Part shown: positions 1-8,291 of the stretch, in pieces
Layout of the letters: the number at the start of each line of letters is the position of its first letter
Numbering within the stretch: the stretch's first letter is position 1
Source of the DNA: Synechococcus sp. CS-1330
Lineage (GTDB): Bacteria; Cyanobacteriota; Cyanobacteriia; PCC-6307; Cyanobiaceae
Length of the DNA: 56,620 nucleotides
NCBI GenBank assembly: GCA_025128025.1
Contig: JAHLYR010000026.1
Coordinates: forward strand, 1-56,620
Reading direction: 5' to 3'
Made by a program: the position numbers and the translations under genes
Notes under the pieces: generated by a model
Databases searched by the model: none
Told to the model about the DNA's origin: nothing
The model's input: only the letters and a program-made list of their open reading frames with translations

Positions 1-240
1 AGCCATGCGGCGATGGGTGTAAGCGTTGCCGCCAGGAGCGATCAAGGCGGGCTGCTGATCGAAGAGATCGCGAGCAGCGTTGGTAACGATGGCAGAAGCG
101 TTGGAGGTGATGCGGTTCACCGTATCCATGCGCTTGTTGCTTTCGGCAACCATCGATGCGAGGGCATCGATCTGGCCGGCGTTGATGAATTCGCCACGGG
201 CATCAGCCTGGGCAACAACCTTGGTGAAGGCGTCGAACAT
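1..240 (-). CDS. cpcB: Phycocyanin beta subunit, N-terminal 80 residues (cut by left edge)
   Basis: This is the light-harvesting biliprotein beta chain of the phycobilisome rod. The translation begins [18 protein letters not shown] and runs in frame to the window edge. It contains the invariant PGGNAYT segment with Asn72, the residue that is methylated in phycocyanin beta chains. The bilin-binding Cys82 would lie just outside the window. The ATG is at 238-240 with no clear Shine-Dalgarno. The 93 bp to the divergent GST-like gene must hold the start of the cpc leader. An R-phycocyanin-type beta chain (rpcB) cannot be excluded from the N-terminus alone. Confidence 0.93.
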   Translation of the reverse strand, partial: MFDAFTKVVAQADARGEFINAGQIDALASMVAESNKRMDTVNRITSNASAIVTNAARDLFDQQPALIAPGGNAYTHRRMA

Positions 241-333
241 TGGAGCTCTGTTATGGAACTACGCCTTTGAACCATAGATAGGCCACCAAGCACCCCGCGA
301 GCTCCTAGAACCAAGGCTGCTGCAGCGATAGGC

Positions 334-1590
334 ATGGAGTCGACAGCCGAGGAAGTGCTCGATTGGCAAGAGCTCACTCAGCTGGTCGCCCAGCCAGGCG
401 ATCCCATCAACGGGGTCGCCAGCGCCCAGGCGAACCTGCGCCTGTTTGGCCATCTTGAGCAGGACGTTCGCGTCACCTTGTTTCGCGATCACCATGCCTG
501 GTGCCCCTACTGCCAGAAGGTTTGGCTCTGGCTGGAAGAGCGGCGGGTGCCCTACCGGGTGCGCAAGGTCACGATGTTTTGCTATGGCGAAAAGGAGGCT
601 TGGTTTAAGCGGCTGGTGCCTTCGGGGATGCTGCCGGCGCTTGAGCTCGATGGCCGCCTGATCACCGAGAGCGACCGCATCTTGGAGGCCCTTGAGGCAG
701 CCTTCGCTCCCCTGGGACTGGGCATGAACGATGCGGCAGTGCTGCCCCTGCGCCAACTTGAGCGCCTGCTGTTTCGCGCCTGGTGCCAATGGCTCTGCAG
801 TCCGGGCCTACGGCCTGCCCAAGAAGAAGCTGCCCGGGGTGCTTTTCAGCGCATTGCCGGCAAATTTGAGCAGGCGCTCAGCCAGCACAGCGGGCCGTTT
901 CTGCTTGGCGAACTAGGCACCGCTGATCTGGTGTTCGTGCCTTACGTGGAGCGTATGGCAGCAAGCTTGGCCTACTACAAGGGTTTTCTGCTGCGCAGCG
1001 AGCATCCGGCCATTGGCCGCTGGTTTGAGGCGCTCGAGCAGCGCCCCAGTTACCTCGGCACCCAGAGCGACTTCCACACCCATGCCCACGATCTACCGCC
1101 CCAGATGGGTGGCTGCTATGCCAGCGGAGAGGCCAACCAACAAGCACTGGCCAGCCAAATCGATAGGGGCCCCTGGCCCCTGGGCAGTCCCGACCCGGAA
1201 ACCAGCCAGGCCGAACCGGCCAATGCGGCAGCTTTTGCCCTCAGCCGGGTGATCAAGCACCGAGCGGCCATTCTTGGCCGCAGCCCCCTGGGAGCGGAAA
1301 ACTTCGATGTGCCGCTCCGCACAGCTCTCACGGCCCTGATCCACGCCAAGCCCCTGCCAGCACCGGCGGGCTCTGCCCCTGCCCTGCGCTACTTGCGCGA
1401 TCGAATCAGCGTGCCGCGGGACATGCCTCTTCATGCGGCCCGAAGCCTACGCCAGGCATTGGAAACAACGGCCAGCCTCGATCCACTGGCTGGCACAGCC
1501 CAGGGAGAGCCGCTCACCGTGGCCCATCGCCGTGATCAAGACCCCAAGCCATTTCTCCAGGCTGCCCCTAGCGTTTTTCCAGTCGCCTAG
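334..1590 (+). CDS. Glutathione S-transferase/glutaredoxin-fold protein with long C-terminal extension
   Basis: This 418-residue protein has a thioredoxin-fold GST N-terminal domain at about residues 45-125. It carries a glutaredoxin-type CPYC site at Cys57-Cys60 and the GST signature ITESDRIL. An all-helical GST C-terminal domain follows to about residue 255. Ordinary GSTs are about 200-250 residues; here some 160 further residues follow that I do not recognise. The CPYC site suggests a glutathione-dependent thiol oxidoreductase, as in omega or lambda classes, more than a classical conjugating GST; the substrate is unknown. It is divergent from cpcB, and its stop lies 6 bp before the DUF2808 gene. 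Confidence 0.82.
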   Translation: MESTAEEVLDWQELTQLVAQPGDPINGVASAQANLRLFGHLEQDVRVTLFRDHHAWCPYCQKVWLWLEERRVPYRVRKVTMFCYGEKEAWFKRLVPSGMLPALELDGRLITESDRILEALEAAFAPLGLGMNDAAVLPLRQLERLLFRAWCQWLCSPGLRPAQEEAARGAFQRIAGKFEQALSQHSGPFLLGELGTADLVFVPYVERMAASLAYYKGFLLRSEHPAIGRWFEALEQRPSYLGTQSDFHTHAHDLPPQMGGCYASGEANQQALASQIDRGPWPLGSPDPETSQAEPANAAAFALSRVIKHRAAILGRSPLGAENFDVPLRTALTALIHAKPLPAPAGSAPALRYLRDRISVPRDMPLHAARSLRQALETTASLDPLAGTAQGEPLTVAHRRDQDPKPFLQAAPSVFPVA

Positions 1591-1596
1591 CCCCCT

Positions 1597-2154
1597 ATGA
1601 ACCTGGCTCGACTTCGCCGCCTTGCCCTTGGAGTGGTCCTTTCTGCATCAATTGGGCCGGGGCTGATCAGCAGTGTCCGAGCACTGGAGCTCAGGGGGTC
1701 TACGTACTTCACCACCCCCCCCTGGAAGGTGGATCTGGTGAGCTACTACACCACTATTTGGCAGCCTTTTGCCGAGTACTACTTCACGATCAGCCTCGAT
1801 GCCGACGCCGGTGCCGCCCTGGGCAGCCTCACCATTCAGCAGACCCGCGGGGTAGACAATCGCTTCCCATTTGCTGTGGAGCGGACCGAAGCCTTTTTGG
1901 GCCGGCCACGCCAGCGGGGCCAGCAGCTGCCAGTGCAGGCCGAATTTGATGCTGCTGCAAGGCAGTTCAGCCTCACCTTTCCTGAACCAATCCCCCCCGG
2001 CTCCACCTTCACCGTGGTCCTCAGGCCCTGGAACAACCCATCTTTTTCAGACACCTACATGTTCCAGGTGACGGCCTATCCAGCTGGCCCCAATCCCTCG
2101 CCAGCGCCGGTGGGATTTGGCACCCTGCGGATCTACGACCCCGATTGGCGCTGA
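1597..2154 (+). CDS. Secreted DUF2808-family protein
   Basis: The 185-residue product has a signal peptide (Arg-rich start, hydrophobic residues 10-28, Ala at the likely cleavage site). The mature part looks like the cyanobacterial DUF2808 family: a beta-rich domain with an early FTTPPW segment, a PPGSTFTVVLRPWNNP stretch, and a C-terminus ending in a Tyr-Asp-Pro segment. The family is probably extracytoplasmic; its biochemical role is unknown. It begins 6 bp after the GST-like gene and is followed after 17 bp by an M23 peptidase, so the three may be cotranscribed. Confidence 0.78.
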   Translation: MNLARLRRLALGVVLSASIGPGLISSVRALELRGSTYFTTPPWKVDLVSYYTTIWQPFAEYYFTISLDADAGAALGSLTIQQTRGVDNRFPFAVERTEAFLGRPRQRGQQLPVQAEFDAAARQFSLTFPEPIPPGSTFTVVLRPWNNPSFSDTYMFQVTAYPAGPNPSPAPVGFGTLRIYDPDWR

Positions 2155-2171
2155 GCCAGATCCACTGAACC

Positions 2172-2828
2172 ATGACCCACCGGAGCTGGCCCGTGCTGTT
2201 GTCACTTCTCCTTGCGGCTGTGGTTACCCCGCTGCCCCTGCGTGTCCAAGGAGCCGAGCACCAGGCCTTGCTACCCCCAATGCCTCAGGCGCTACCGCGC
2301 CAAGTTTCGGTGCCAGATGTGCGACTCCAGGGTGCGATGGGATCGGTCATCCAGGGCGCTGTGCTGGCGTCAGAACTGGATTCGGTAGCGCCGCGCCTGG
2401 CCTACCCTTTGGACGAGCCGGCTGAGAGCCTGGACCCCTGGGGCTGGCGCTACTCCGAGCGCCGCTCCGCCTGGCGTCTCCATACCGGCATCGATCTGGC
2501 GGCCCCGAAGGGCACGGTCGTTCTCGCCTCCCAGGCCGGATGGGTGCTGCTGGTGGAGTCGATCAGCGGCTACGGCACCACCGTGTTGTTGGATCATGGC
2601 GAGGGATGGCAGACGCTGTATGCCCATCTGCATCAAGCCTCCGTTCTGGAGGGAGCTTGGCTTGAACAGAGGCAAGCCCTAGGTACGGTAGGAATGACGG
2701 GATCGGCGACAGGCCCCCACCTGCACTTCGAGCTGCGGCGCCAGGGCACAGAGTTGCTGGCACTGGATCCAACCCCCCACCTGCCGCCCCTGCTGCCACC
2801 CCCAGTGCTTGCCACAATCACTCCTTAA
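2172..2828 (+). CDS. Secreted M23-family (LytM-type) metallopeptidase
   Basis: This 218-residue envelope protein has a signal peptide of about 27 residues, a linker to about residue 75, and a LytM/M23 domain. The zinc-site motifs are intact: HTGID (His104, Asp108), YAHLH (His152) and GPHLHF (His183, His185). M23 enzymes cleave peptide cross-bridges of peptidoglycan. With all ligands present it should be an active endopeptidase, unlike degenerate LytM activators. The ATG at 2172 follows the DUF2808 gene closely. A second M23 protein lies at 50291-50914. Confidence 0.87.
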   Translation: MTHRSWPVLLSLLLAAVVTPLPLRVQGAEHQALLPPMPQALPRQVSVPDVRLQGAMGSVIQGAVLASELDSVAPRLAYPLDEPAESLDPWGWRYSERRSAWRLHTGIDLAAPKGTVVLASQAGWVLLVESISGYGTTVLLDHGEGWQTLYAHLHQASVLEGAWLEQRQALGTVGMTGSATGPHLHFELRRQGTELLALDPTPHLPPLLPPPVLATITP

Positions 2829-2890
2829 TTCGCCCCTCACCCTGCCGCCCCTACTTGCCACAATTGGGTCTTGATGGCCAAGTGACGCCG

Positions 2891-3169
2891 ATGCAAGCCC
2901 AGTGGAATGGTCAGGTGATCGCCAGCAGCGATGACATCGTCAAGGTCGACGGCAACGCCTATTTCCCCGCCGCCGCCCTTGACCCTGACTGCATCCGCCC
3001 CTCCACCCATACCAGCGTGTGCGGCTGGAAAGGCACGGCCCACTACTACGACCTAGTTGTCAATGGCCAAGTGAACGCCAATGCGGTCTGGTTTTATCCA
3101 GAGCCCAAGGAGGCGGCCGCCAACATCCGCGGCCGGGTGGCCTTCTGGAAGGGAGTGCAGGTGACCTGA
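2891..3169 (+). CDS. DUF427-family protein
   Basis: This small cytosolic protein (92 residues from the ATG at 2891) matches the DUF427 pattern. It starts MQAQWNGQVIASSDDIV, then has an early YFP segment, a Cys-Gly-Trp-Lys-Gly centre and a late FWKGVQV strand. The frame is open to an upstream TTG at 2855. I chose 2891 because family members normally begin with a short Met-x-Ala-x-Trp-Asn-Gly strand. The fold is a small beta barrel of unknown function. Its stop lies 1 bp from the stop of the convergent carbonic-anhydrase-like gene. Confidence 0.8.
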   Translation: MQAQWNGQVIASSDDIVKVDGNAYFPAAALDPDCIRPSTHTSVCGWKGTAHYYDLVVNGQVNANAVWFYPEPKEAAANIRGRVAFWKGVQVT

Positions 3170-3170
3170 A

Positions 3171-3695
3171 TCAACTGGGTAGCAAGGAGGAGTGGTGATG
3201 GAGGATCCGCCACTGGCCATCCTCCAATCCATACACAAATGTGTAGCGAGCCTCAACCGTGGCCTCTGGGTCGTGAAGGGTGAATCGGTACGTGCCCGCA
3301 TCCACGGCCCCATTGCAACCCAAACGGATCTGACGGTGGGTGACGCTGCCACTGGGGTGGCGGGCCAAGAAGGAGTTGAAGTAATCAGTGATGGCCTCGG
3401 GTGTCTCGCGCAACTCACTAGAGAGAGTCGGCAGCAGCAAGGCATGGTCGCCATAGAGCTGGGCGACTTGGACCGGATCGCCGGTGGCTAGAGCCTGATT
3501 CCAGCTTTCAAACCAGCCTTCCACCTGCCGCTCATCGAGGGGGCTGCAGGCGGCTTGGGGGGCTTGCTGAGCGCTGGGGTAAGCACTGGCCTCAAGCGCC
3601 TGCACCGGTGTGGCCAACAGAGCTACGGCAAGGGCTAGGGCCAGAGCGCAGAGCTGGAGGCCAGTCTGGAAGTGGCGAAGCAAGGGATTCAGCAA
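3171..3695 (-). CDS. Probable iota-class carbonic anhydrase (SgcJ/EcaC, CaMKII-association fold), exported
   Basis: The 174-residue protein starts with a signal peptide or membrane anchor (hydrophobic residues 12-30). A single SnoaL/CaMKII-association-type domain follows from about residue 52. It ends WRILHHHSSLLPS, so it carries the HHHSS motif (residues 166-170) that marks iota-class carbonic anhydrases of diatoms and bacteria. Cyanobacterial members of that class are reported to act without a metal cofactor. The expected reaction is CO2/bicarbonate interconversion outside the cytoplasm. Database searches often label such proteins SgcJ/EcaC oxidoreductases. Its ATG overlaps the upstream small gene by 7 bp. 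The family call is firm; the enzymatic role is inferred. Confidence 0.75.
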   Translation of the reverse strand: MLNPLLRHFQTGLQLCALALALAVALLATPVQALEASAYPSAQQAPQAACSPLDERQVEGWFESWNQALATGDPVQVAQLYGDHALLLPTLSSELRETPEAITDYFNSFLARHPSGSVTHRQIRLGCNGAVDAGTYRFTLHDPEATVEARYTFVYGLEDGQWRILHHHSSLLPS

Positions 3696-3955
3696 CCTGG
3701 AAATCGCAGGGTGCGCCAGTCGCCGCTGGCAGTGCTCACTTCAACGCCAATCTCCACAGGCCCTGAGCTGCCACCGCAGTGGTCGTTCCACCAGCCAATC
3801 GCCTCGCTCCATGCGGCATCGAGGGATTCGTAGAGGTCGTCGAGCACGGGATGGGGGGCGCCCTGACGATCGACTAGGCGGTAGATCCGCACGTGGCTGG
3901 GGGATTGGGTTCGCACTGCTGACATGTCTGGCTTCGCTGCTCTGCTGGTAATCAT
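3689..3955 (-). CDS. Small conserved-looking protein of unknown function (88 aa)
   Basis: The product is soluble and Trp-rich. Its central stretch IYRLVDRQGAPHPVLDDLYE is followed by a helix ending in Trp-Trp-Asn-Asp. I recognise no domain. It reads into the start of the carbonic-anhydrase-like gene with a 7 bp overlap, so the two are probably cotranscribed. The ATG at 3955 has an AAGG only 3 bp upstream, which is rather close. An internal ATG at 3925 (MSAVRTQ...) is an equally possible start and would give 78 residues. Confidence 0.6.
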   Translation of the reverse strand: MITSRAAKPDMSAVRTQSPSHVRIYRLVDRQGAPHPVLDDLYESLDAAWSEAIGWWNDHCGGSSGPVEIGVEVSTASGDWRTLRFPGC

Positions 3956-4029
3956 GGACCTTGTGCCAGATCGAAACTGTCACCTTCACAACATCTTCCG
4001 GTGTTGCAGGTTGCTGCACCGCCAGGGCA

Positions 4030-6198
4030 TCAGCGCATAAACAGCATCTCCTGGTAGCTGGGCAGGGGCCAGAGACCGTCGTCGACCAAGCCCTCCAGGC
4101 CATCCACCGCCGCACGCAGGTCGCCGATAAGCGGCATCAGGCTGTCGGCGCAGTGACGCATGTGGGCTTCGGTGCCGTGGGGCGCGGCATGTAGGGCCTG
4201 ATCGAGGCTCTCGCAACCGTTGTTGAGCTGCTCAAGCAGTTCGCCCAACTGATTGCGCAGTTTGAGATTGGGATGCAGACCCATCGCCTGCTGCTCCTGC
4301 AGGGCCTGGCCAAGCTCGCCTAGGTAGCGCACAGCAGCTGGATATACCTGGGTACGAGCGATCTGCAGGGCCAGCTTTGCCTCCACTTCAATCGCCAGCA
4401 CGTACTGCTCGGCGTACACCTCAAAGCGGCTCTCCAGCTCCACCGCACTGAGTACTCCCTGGCGCTCAAACAGCTCCCGCACCTCCGGGCGCTGCAGCAC
4501 TGGCAAGGCATCGGCGCAGGTGCGCAGGTTTTCCAGGCCACGCTCTTCTACAGCCAGGCGATGCCATTCGCTGGAGTAGCCGTCGCCGCCAAACACCACA
4601 GCACCGTGCTCGCGCATCACCTGCTGCAGCACGTTGAAGGCCGCTTCGCCTAGGGCGGTGCCGCTGTCGAGCTGACTCTGCAGCCGATCGGCAATCCAGC
4701 CGATCGAATCGGCCAGCACCGTGTTCATAGCCACCAGGGGCCCAGCTACCGACTGGTTGGAGCCAACGGCGCGGAATTCAAAGCGGTTGCCTGTGAAAGC
4801 AAATGGTGAGGTGCGGTTGCGGTCGCCGGGGTCTTTGGTGAATTCCGGCAGGGTGTCCACCCCCAGGGTCATGACGCCGCCCTTGGCGGAACTCTGCAGG
4901 TTGCCCTCGCGGATCTGGTTGAACACATCCTCGAGCTGGCTGCCGAGGTACACCGAGATGATTGCGGGCGGGGCCTCGTTGGCGCCGAGGCGGTGGTCGT
5001 TGCCGGCGGTGGCCACCACCGAGCGCAGCAGCGGTCCGTAGCAGTGGACGCCGCGAATCACGGCGGCGCAGAAGAGCAGGAACTGGAGGTTGTCGTGGGG
5101 TGTCTGGCCGGGGTCGAGGAGGTTGCCCTGGGTGGCGTTGCCGATCGACCAGTTGACGTGCTTACCCGAGCCATTGATCCCCGCGAAGGGCTTTTCGTGC
5201 AGCAGGCAGGCGAAGCCGTGCTTTTTGGCCGTGCTCTTGAGCACGGTCATGGTGAGCTGCTGGTGGTCGGTAGCGACGTTGGCGGCTTCGAAGTAGGGCG
5301 CAATTTCAAATTGCCCAGGTGCCACCTCGTTGTGGCGAGTCTTGGCGGGAACGCCCAGGCGGTAGAGCTGCTGCTCCACGTCCTGCATGAACACCTGCAC
5401 GCGCTCGGGGATGGCGCCGAAGTAGTGGTCGTCGAACTGCTGACCCTTGGCGGGCGGTGCGCCAAAGAGGGTGCGTCCGGCGAGGAGCAGGTCGGGGCGA
5501 AGGGCGATGAAGGCGTTGTCGACCAGGAAATACTCCTGCTCGGCGCCGCAGCTGGAGTTCACCGGAGCAACGTCGGTTTCACCGAGCAGACGCAGCAGGC
5601 GCTGGGCCTGGCGATTCATGGCGGCATTGGAGCGCAGCAGCGGCGTTTTTTTATCTAGGGCCTCACCGGTCCAGGAAACAAAAACGGTGGGAATGCAGAG
5701 GGTGACCCCATTGGGGGTCTGCATCAGATAGGCGGGGCTGGTGATGTCCCAAGCGGTGTAGCCGCGAGCCTCAAAGGTGGATCGGATGCCGCCATTGGGG
5801 AAGGAGGAGCCGTCGGGCTCGCCCTGCACCAGTAACTTGCCGGTGAATTCGGTGATCACCCGACCATCACTTTGAGGCGAAATGAAGCCGTCGTGCTTCT
5901 CAGCCGTTGAGTTGGTGAGAGGATAAAAAACGTGGGCGTAATACAGCGCTCCACGGGCGCTGGCCCAGGTCTTCATGGCGTCGGCCACGGCGTTGGCCAA
6001 TGACAAATCGAGCTTGCCGCCTTCCCGGATGGTGCTCTGGATCGACTTAAAGATGCGCCCAGGCAAGGCTTCCTTCATAGCCTGGAGGCCGAATACGTCG
6101 CTTGCCCACAGCTCATCGAAGGGGGCGGCAGCAGTTGTCGGCACCGGACGTCGCCGCTGAATCTGCTGCAGAGCGGCGTAACGGTGCGAGCTGGGCAT
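4030..6198 (-). CDS. glnN: Glutamine synthetase type III
   Basis: This enzyme makes glutamine from glutamate, ammonium and ATP. The 722-residue length is that of type III (GlnN) enzymes, far above GlnA (about 470). Visible family segments include [46 protein letters not shown] and [17 protein letters not shown], covering the glutamate and ATP/metal sites. In cyanobacteria GlnN is an NtcA-controlled enzyme raised under nitrogen shortage. Here a perfect NtcA site lies 58 bp upstream of the ATG (6196-6198). Many picocyanobacteria have only GlnA, so GlnN is an accessory nitrogen-stress trait. Confidence 0.96.
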   Translation of the reverse strand: MPSSHRYAALQQIQRRRPVPTTAAAPFDELWASDVFGLQAMKEALPGRIFKSIQSTIREGGKLDLSLANAVADAMKTWASARGALYYAHVFYPLTNSTAEKHDGFISPQSDGRVITEFTGKLLVQGEPDGSSFPNGGIRSTFEARGYTAWDITSPAYLMQTPNGVTLCIPTVFVSWTGEALDKKTPLLRSNAAMNRQAQRLLRLLGETDVAPVNSSCGAEQEYFLVDNAFIALRPDLLLAGRTLFGAPPAKGQQFDDHYFGAIPERVQVFMQDVEQQLYRLGVPAKTRHNEVAPGQFEIAPYFEAANVATDHQQLTMTVLKSTAKKHGFACLLHEKPFAGINGSGKHVNWSIGNATQGNLLDPGQTPHDNLQFLLFCAAVIRGVHCYGPLLRSVVATAGNDHRLGANEAPPAIISVYLGSQLEDVFNQIREGNLQSSAKGGVMTLGVDTLPEFTKDPGDRNRTSPFAFTGNRFEFRAVGSNQSVAGPLVAMNTVLADSIGWIADRLQSQLDSGTALGEAAFNVLQQVMREHGAVVFGGDGYSSEWHRLAVEERGLENLRTCADALPVLQRPEVRELFERQGVLSAVELESRFEVYAEQYVLAIEVEAKLALQIARTQVYPAAVRYLGELGQALQEQQAMGLHPNLKLRNQLGELLEQLNNGCESLDQALHAAPHGTEAHMRHCADSLMPLIGDLRAAVDGLEGLVDDGLWPLPSYQEMLFMR

Positions 6199-6255
6199 GG
6201 GATCGATTGAAAAGGCTTTATGGGGGCATCCAATGCGGCAATCCCGCCCCCTTAT

Positions 6256-6269
6256 GTAGCTGTTGCTAC
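6256..6269 (-). promoter_or_regulatory. NtcA binding site upstream of glnN
   Basis: The sequence GTA-N8-TAC is an exact match to the consensus of NtcA, the global nitrogen regulator of cyanobacteria. It sits in a longer palindrome, TGTAGC-TGTT-GCTACA (6255-6270). On the minus strand a weak -10-like TTGGAT (6228-6233) lies about 22 bp downstream, the usual spacing for NtcA-activated class II promoters. The distance to the glnN ATG is 58 bp. Confidence 0.82.
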
Positions 6270-6323
6270 AAAATCACTCCCCCGCATTCGAGGGCTGGTG
6301 GCTACGGCGACAGACTGGCCAGC

Positions 6324-6719
6324 TCAGATCAAGTAATGGCGAATGCTGGGCCGACTCCAGAACACCAGCGCAGCAGTGGTAAATGCCCAAAGCAGACCAG
6401 ATAGCACTGCGGTGAGTAATCGCCCCTCACTGAGCAGAGCCAGGCGCACGATTCCGTAAGGCAGCCCCACCGCCAGGGCCATAGACAGGGCCACGATCGC
6501 CAGGATCTGGCCCCAGGCACGCCACTTGAGCAGGGCGATCGAGGCCACCAGGCCCACCACGGCCGTAGGCAGTACTGCACTGGCGCCCACAACCAGATTG
6601 GCCGTGCGCCAGGTGGGATCCAGCAGGATTACCGCCAGGCCGAGGGGGATGGCCAGACCATTGGCCACCAAACCCAGGCGAGCCAGGGTCACGTAGCCGC
6701 GGGGGGGCTGCTGCAACAT
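6324..6719 (-). CDS. Small polytopic membrane protein of unknown function
   Basis: The 131 residues are almost entirely hydrophobic with about four predicted membrane spans (near residues 15-33, 42-63, 70-90 and 100-121). The positive loops RTAN and KWRAWG lie between them. I recognise no family. It lies upstream of glnN on the same strand, but the NtcA site between them suggests glnN has its own promoter. The ATG at 6719 is 52 bp from the divergent ArsS-type gene. Confidence 0.65.
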   Translation of the reverse strand: MLQQPPRGYVTLARLGLVANGLAIPLGLAVILLDPTWRTANLVVGASAVLPTAVVGLVASIALLKWRAWGQILAIVALSMALAVGLPYGIVRLALLSEGRLLTAVLSGLLWAFTTAALVFWSRPSIRHYLI

Positions 6720-6771
6720 CGCAAACTCGGTGCCAGCGACTCTCCATGCTCGTTCATCGGTAGGCGGCAGG

Positions 6772-7785
6772 ATGGTGATGTTCGCAAATGGACGGGGATT
6801 GCAACTCCATTCCGCCCCGCCCTTAACAGGAGCCCAAGGGCCAGCAACGGCCTTCCCGCCGCTGCAACGGGGACCCCTGACAACCCTGCAGGTGAACCTC
6901 GGTTACCGCTGTAACCAGGCCTGCAGCCACTGCCACGTCAACGCTGGACCATCCCGCACCGAAATGATGGATCCGGCCACCCTGGCCCTAATCCCGCCGG
7001 TTTTGGCGGCTCGTCAGCTGAGCTGCCTCGACCTCACCGGTGGAGCGCCGGAGCTCCACCCCCAGTTCAGGGAGCTTGTGGTGGCTGCCCGCCAGCTTGG
7101 CGTCGAGGTGCTCGATCGCTGCAACCTCACGATTCTGTCGGAACCCGGCCAAGATGATTTGGCTCGCTTTTTGGCGGATCAGGGCGTCACGGTGGTGGCC
7201 TCCCTACCCTGCTACGCCGCCGAAAACGTTGATCGCCAGAGAGGCAGCGGCGTGTTTGAGCGGAGCATCGAGGCTCTACGCCAACTCAATGCCCTTGGCT
7301 ACGGCCAGCCAGGCAGCGGCCTAGAGCTGCAGCTCGTTTACAACCCCCAGGGGCCGGAGCTACCCCCTCCCCAAGCCCAGCTGGAGGCCGACTACCGCCG
7401 GGTGCTCGCCGCCGACTTCGGGGTGGTGTTCACCAGCCTCTACGCCCTTGCCAATATGCCCATCCAGCGTTTTGCCAGCTGGCTCCAAGCCCAGGGACAG
7501 CTGGAGGCCTACCAAGCCCTGTTGCAAAACAAGCACTGCGGCGCCAACCTCGAGCGGGTCATGTGTCGCTCCCTGATCAGTGTCGACTGGCAGGGCTGGC
7601 TTTATGACTGCGATTTCAACCAGCAGCTTGGCCTGAGCGCAGCTGACCGGCCCAGGCGCCATCTTCGCGAACTGCTGGGCTGGGATCCGCAGGGGGATGC
7701 GGTGGCAGTGGCAGATCATTGCTTTGGCTGCACCGCCGGAGGGGGCTCCAGCTGCGGCGGTGCCCTAAACCGCGCCGCGGGCTGA
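6772..7785 (+). CDS. arsS: ArsS-type radical SAM protein (arsenosugar biosynthesis family)
   Basis: The 337-residue protein has the radical SAM cluster motif CNQACSHC (Cys47, Cys51, Cys54) after a short leader ending LTTLQVNLGYR. This is the layout of the ArsS/DUF3641 family. A Cys-rich C-terminus (CDFNQ, then CFGCTAGGGSSCGG) probably binds a further iron-sulfur cluster. ArsS acts on methylated arsenic to make arsenosugar precursors. No arsM or ars transporter lies nearby, so the arsenic role rests on family resemblance. The frame is open to a GTG at 6730; the ATG at 6772, preceded by a purine-rich AGG, fits the family start better. Confidence 0.82.
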   Translation: MVMFANGRGLQLHSAPPLTGAQGPATAFPPLQRGPLTTLQVNLGYRCNQACSHCHVNAGPSRTEMMDPATLALIPPVLAARQLSCLDLTGGAPELHPQFRELVVAARQLGVEVLDRCNLTILSEPGQDDLARFLADQGVTVVASLPCYAAENVDRQRGSGVFERSIEALRQLNALGYGQPGSGLELQLVYNPQGPELPPPQAQLEADYRRVLAADFGVVFTSLYALANMPIQRFASWLQAQGQLEAYQALLQNKHCGANLERVMCRSLISVDWQGWLYDCDFNQQLGLSAADRPRRHLRELLGWDPQGDAVAVADHCFGCTAGGGSSCGGALNRAAG

Positions 7786-7818
7786 ATTCCTCCTGGCCAC
7801 GATCAAAATTTTCAGCCT

Positions 7819-7905
7819 CTTCTCAGTTGGCTTTTCGAGTCGCCTCAGTAAGATGAGAAGAAATTACTGGGTGATGTGCACACGCGGATGTTTACGAATA
7901 TCCGC
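7819..7905 (+). promoter_or_regulatory. Inverted repeats in the leader of the PilZ gene
   Basis: Two inverted repeats lie in the 134 bp between the ArsS-type gene and the PilZ gene. The outer pair is CTTCTCA (7819-7825) with TGAGAAG (7854-7860). The inner perfect pair is GCGGAT (7884-7889) with ATCCGC (7900-7905), separated by 10 bp and 14 bp before the ATG at 7920. The second could be a hairpin in the leader or an operator. No known riboswitch consensus is apparent. Confidence 0.35.
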
Positions 7906-7919
7906 CTGCATTTGACTTG

Positions 7920-8291
7920 ATGCCGGATCCTTCCCCAAGGCCAGATCCTTCCCCAAGGAATGAGGAGAGGCACATCGTGCCCTCAATCAGCATGACGATT
8001 CAGATCGACTTTTATGTCGATCCGGTGCCGTTTATTGGTCGCCTTTGGGATGTGAGCTCCTCTGGTGCCTGCCTGCTGTTTCCCATCCGCGAGCCCGTAG
8101 TGCCTCGTTGGGTCGGCTCCCTCTGGGTCGATCGGCTTGAGTCTGCCGCCTATGTGGGGGTGCGCTTTCTTGAAACCGTCGACTTCAACACCACCTTTTT
8201 GAAAGTGCTGATGCGCCGCAGCGGTGGCCACACGCCCGTGGGTGGTTTTGGCGACCTTCTCTCTGGCACGGCATTCGGCAGCTTCAGTTGA
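7920..8291 (+). CDS. PilZ-domain protein, probable c-di-GMP receptor
   Basis: The 123-residue single-domain protein carries both PilZ ligand motifs: RNEER (Arg13-Arg17, the RxxxR motif) and DVSSSG (residues 44-49, the D/NxSxxG motif) 27 residues later. PilZ domains bind cyclic di-GMP with exactly these elements. A short tandem duplication (DPSPRPDPSPR, from repeated GATCCTTCCCCAAGG) precedes RNEER. The ATG at 7920 was preferred to the adjacent TTG at 7917. The following secreted protein starts inside the stop codon, so the two are translationally coupled. Confidence 0.78.
   Translation: MPDPSPRPDPSPRNEERHIVPSISMTIQIDFYVDPVPFIGRLWDVSSSGACLLFPIREPVVPRWVGSLWVDRLESAAYVGVRFLETVDFNTTFLKVLMRRSGGHTPVGGFGDLLSGTAFGSFS

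Noticed and set aside
4993-5658. Long plus-strand frame (221 codons) inside glnN
   Set aside because: It is antisense to a gene with clear protein signatures and has a Gly/Val/Leu-rich translation typical of reverse-strand shadows in GC-rich DNA.
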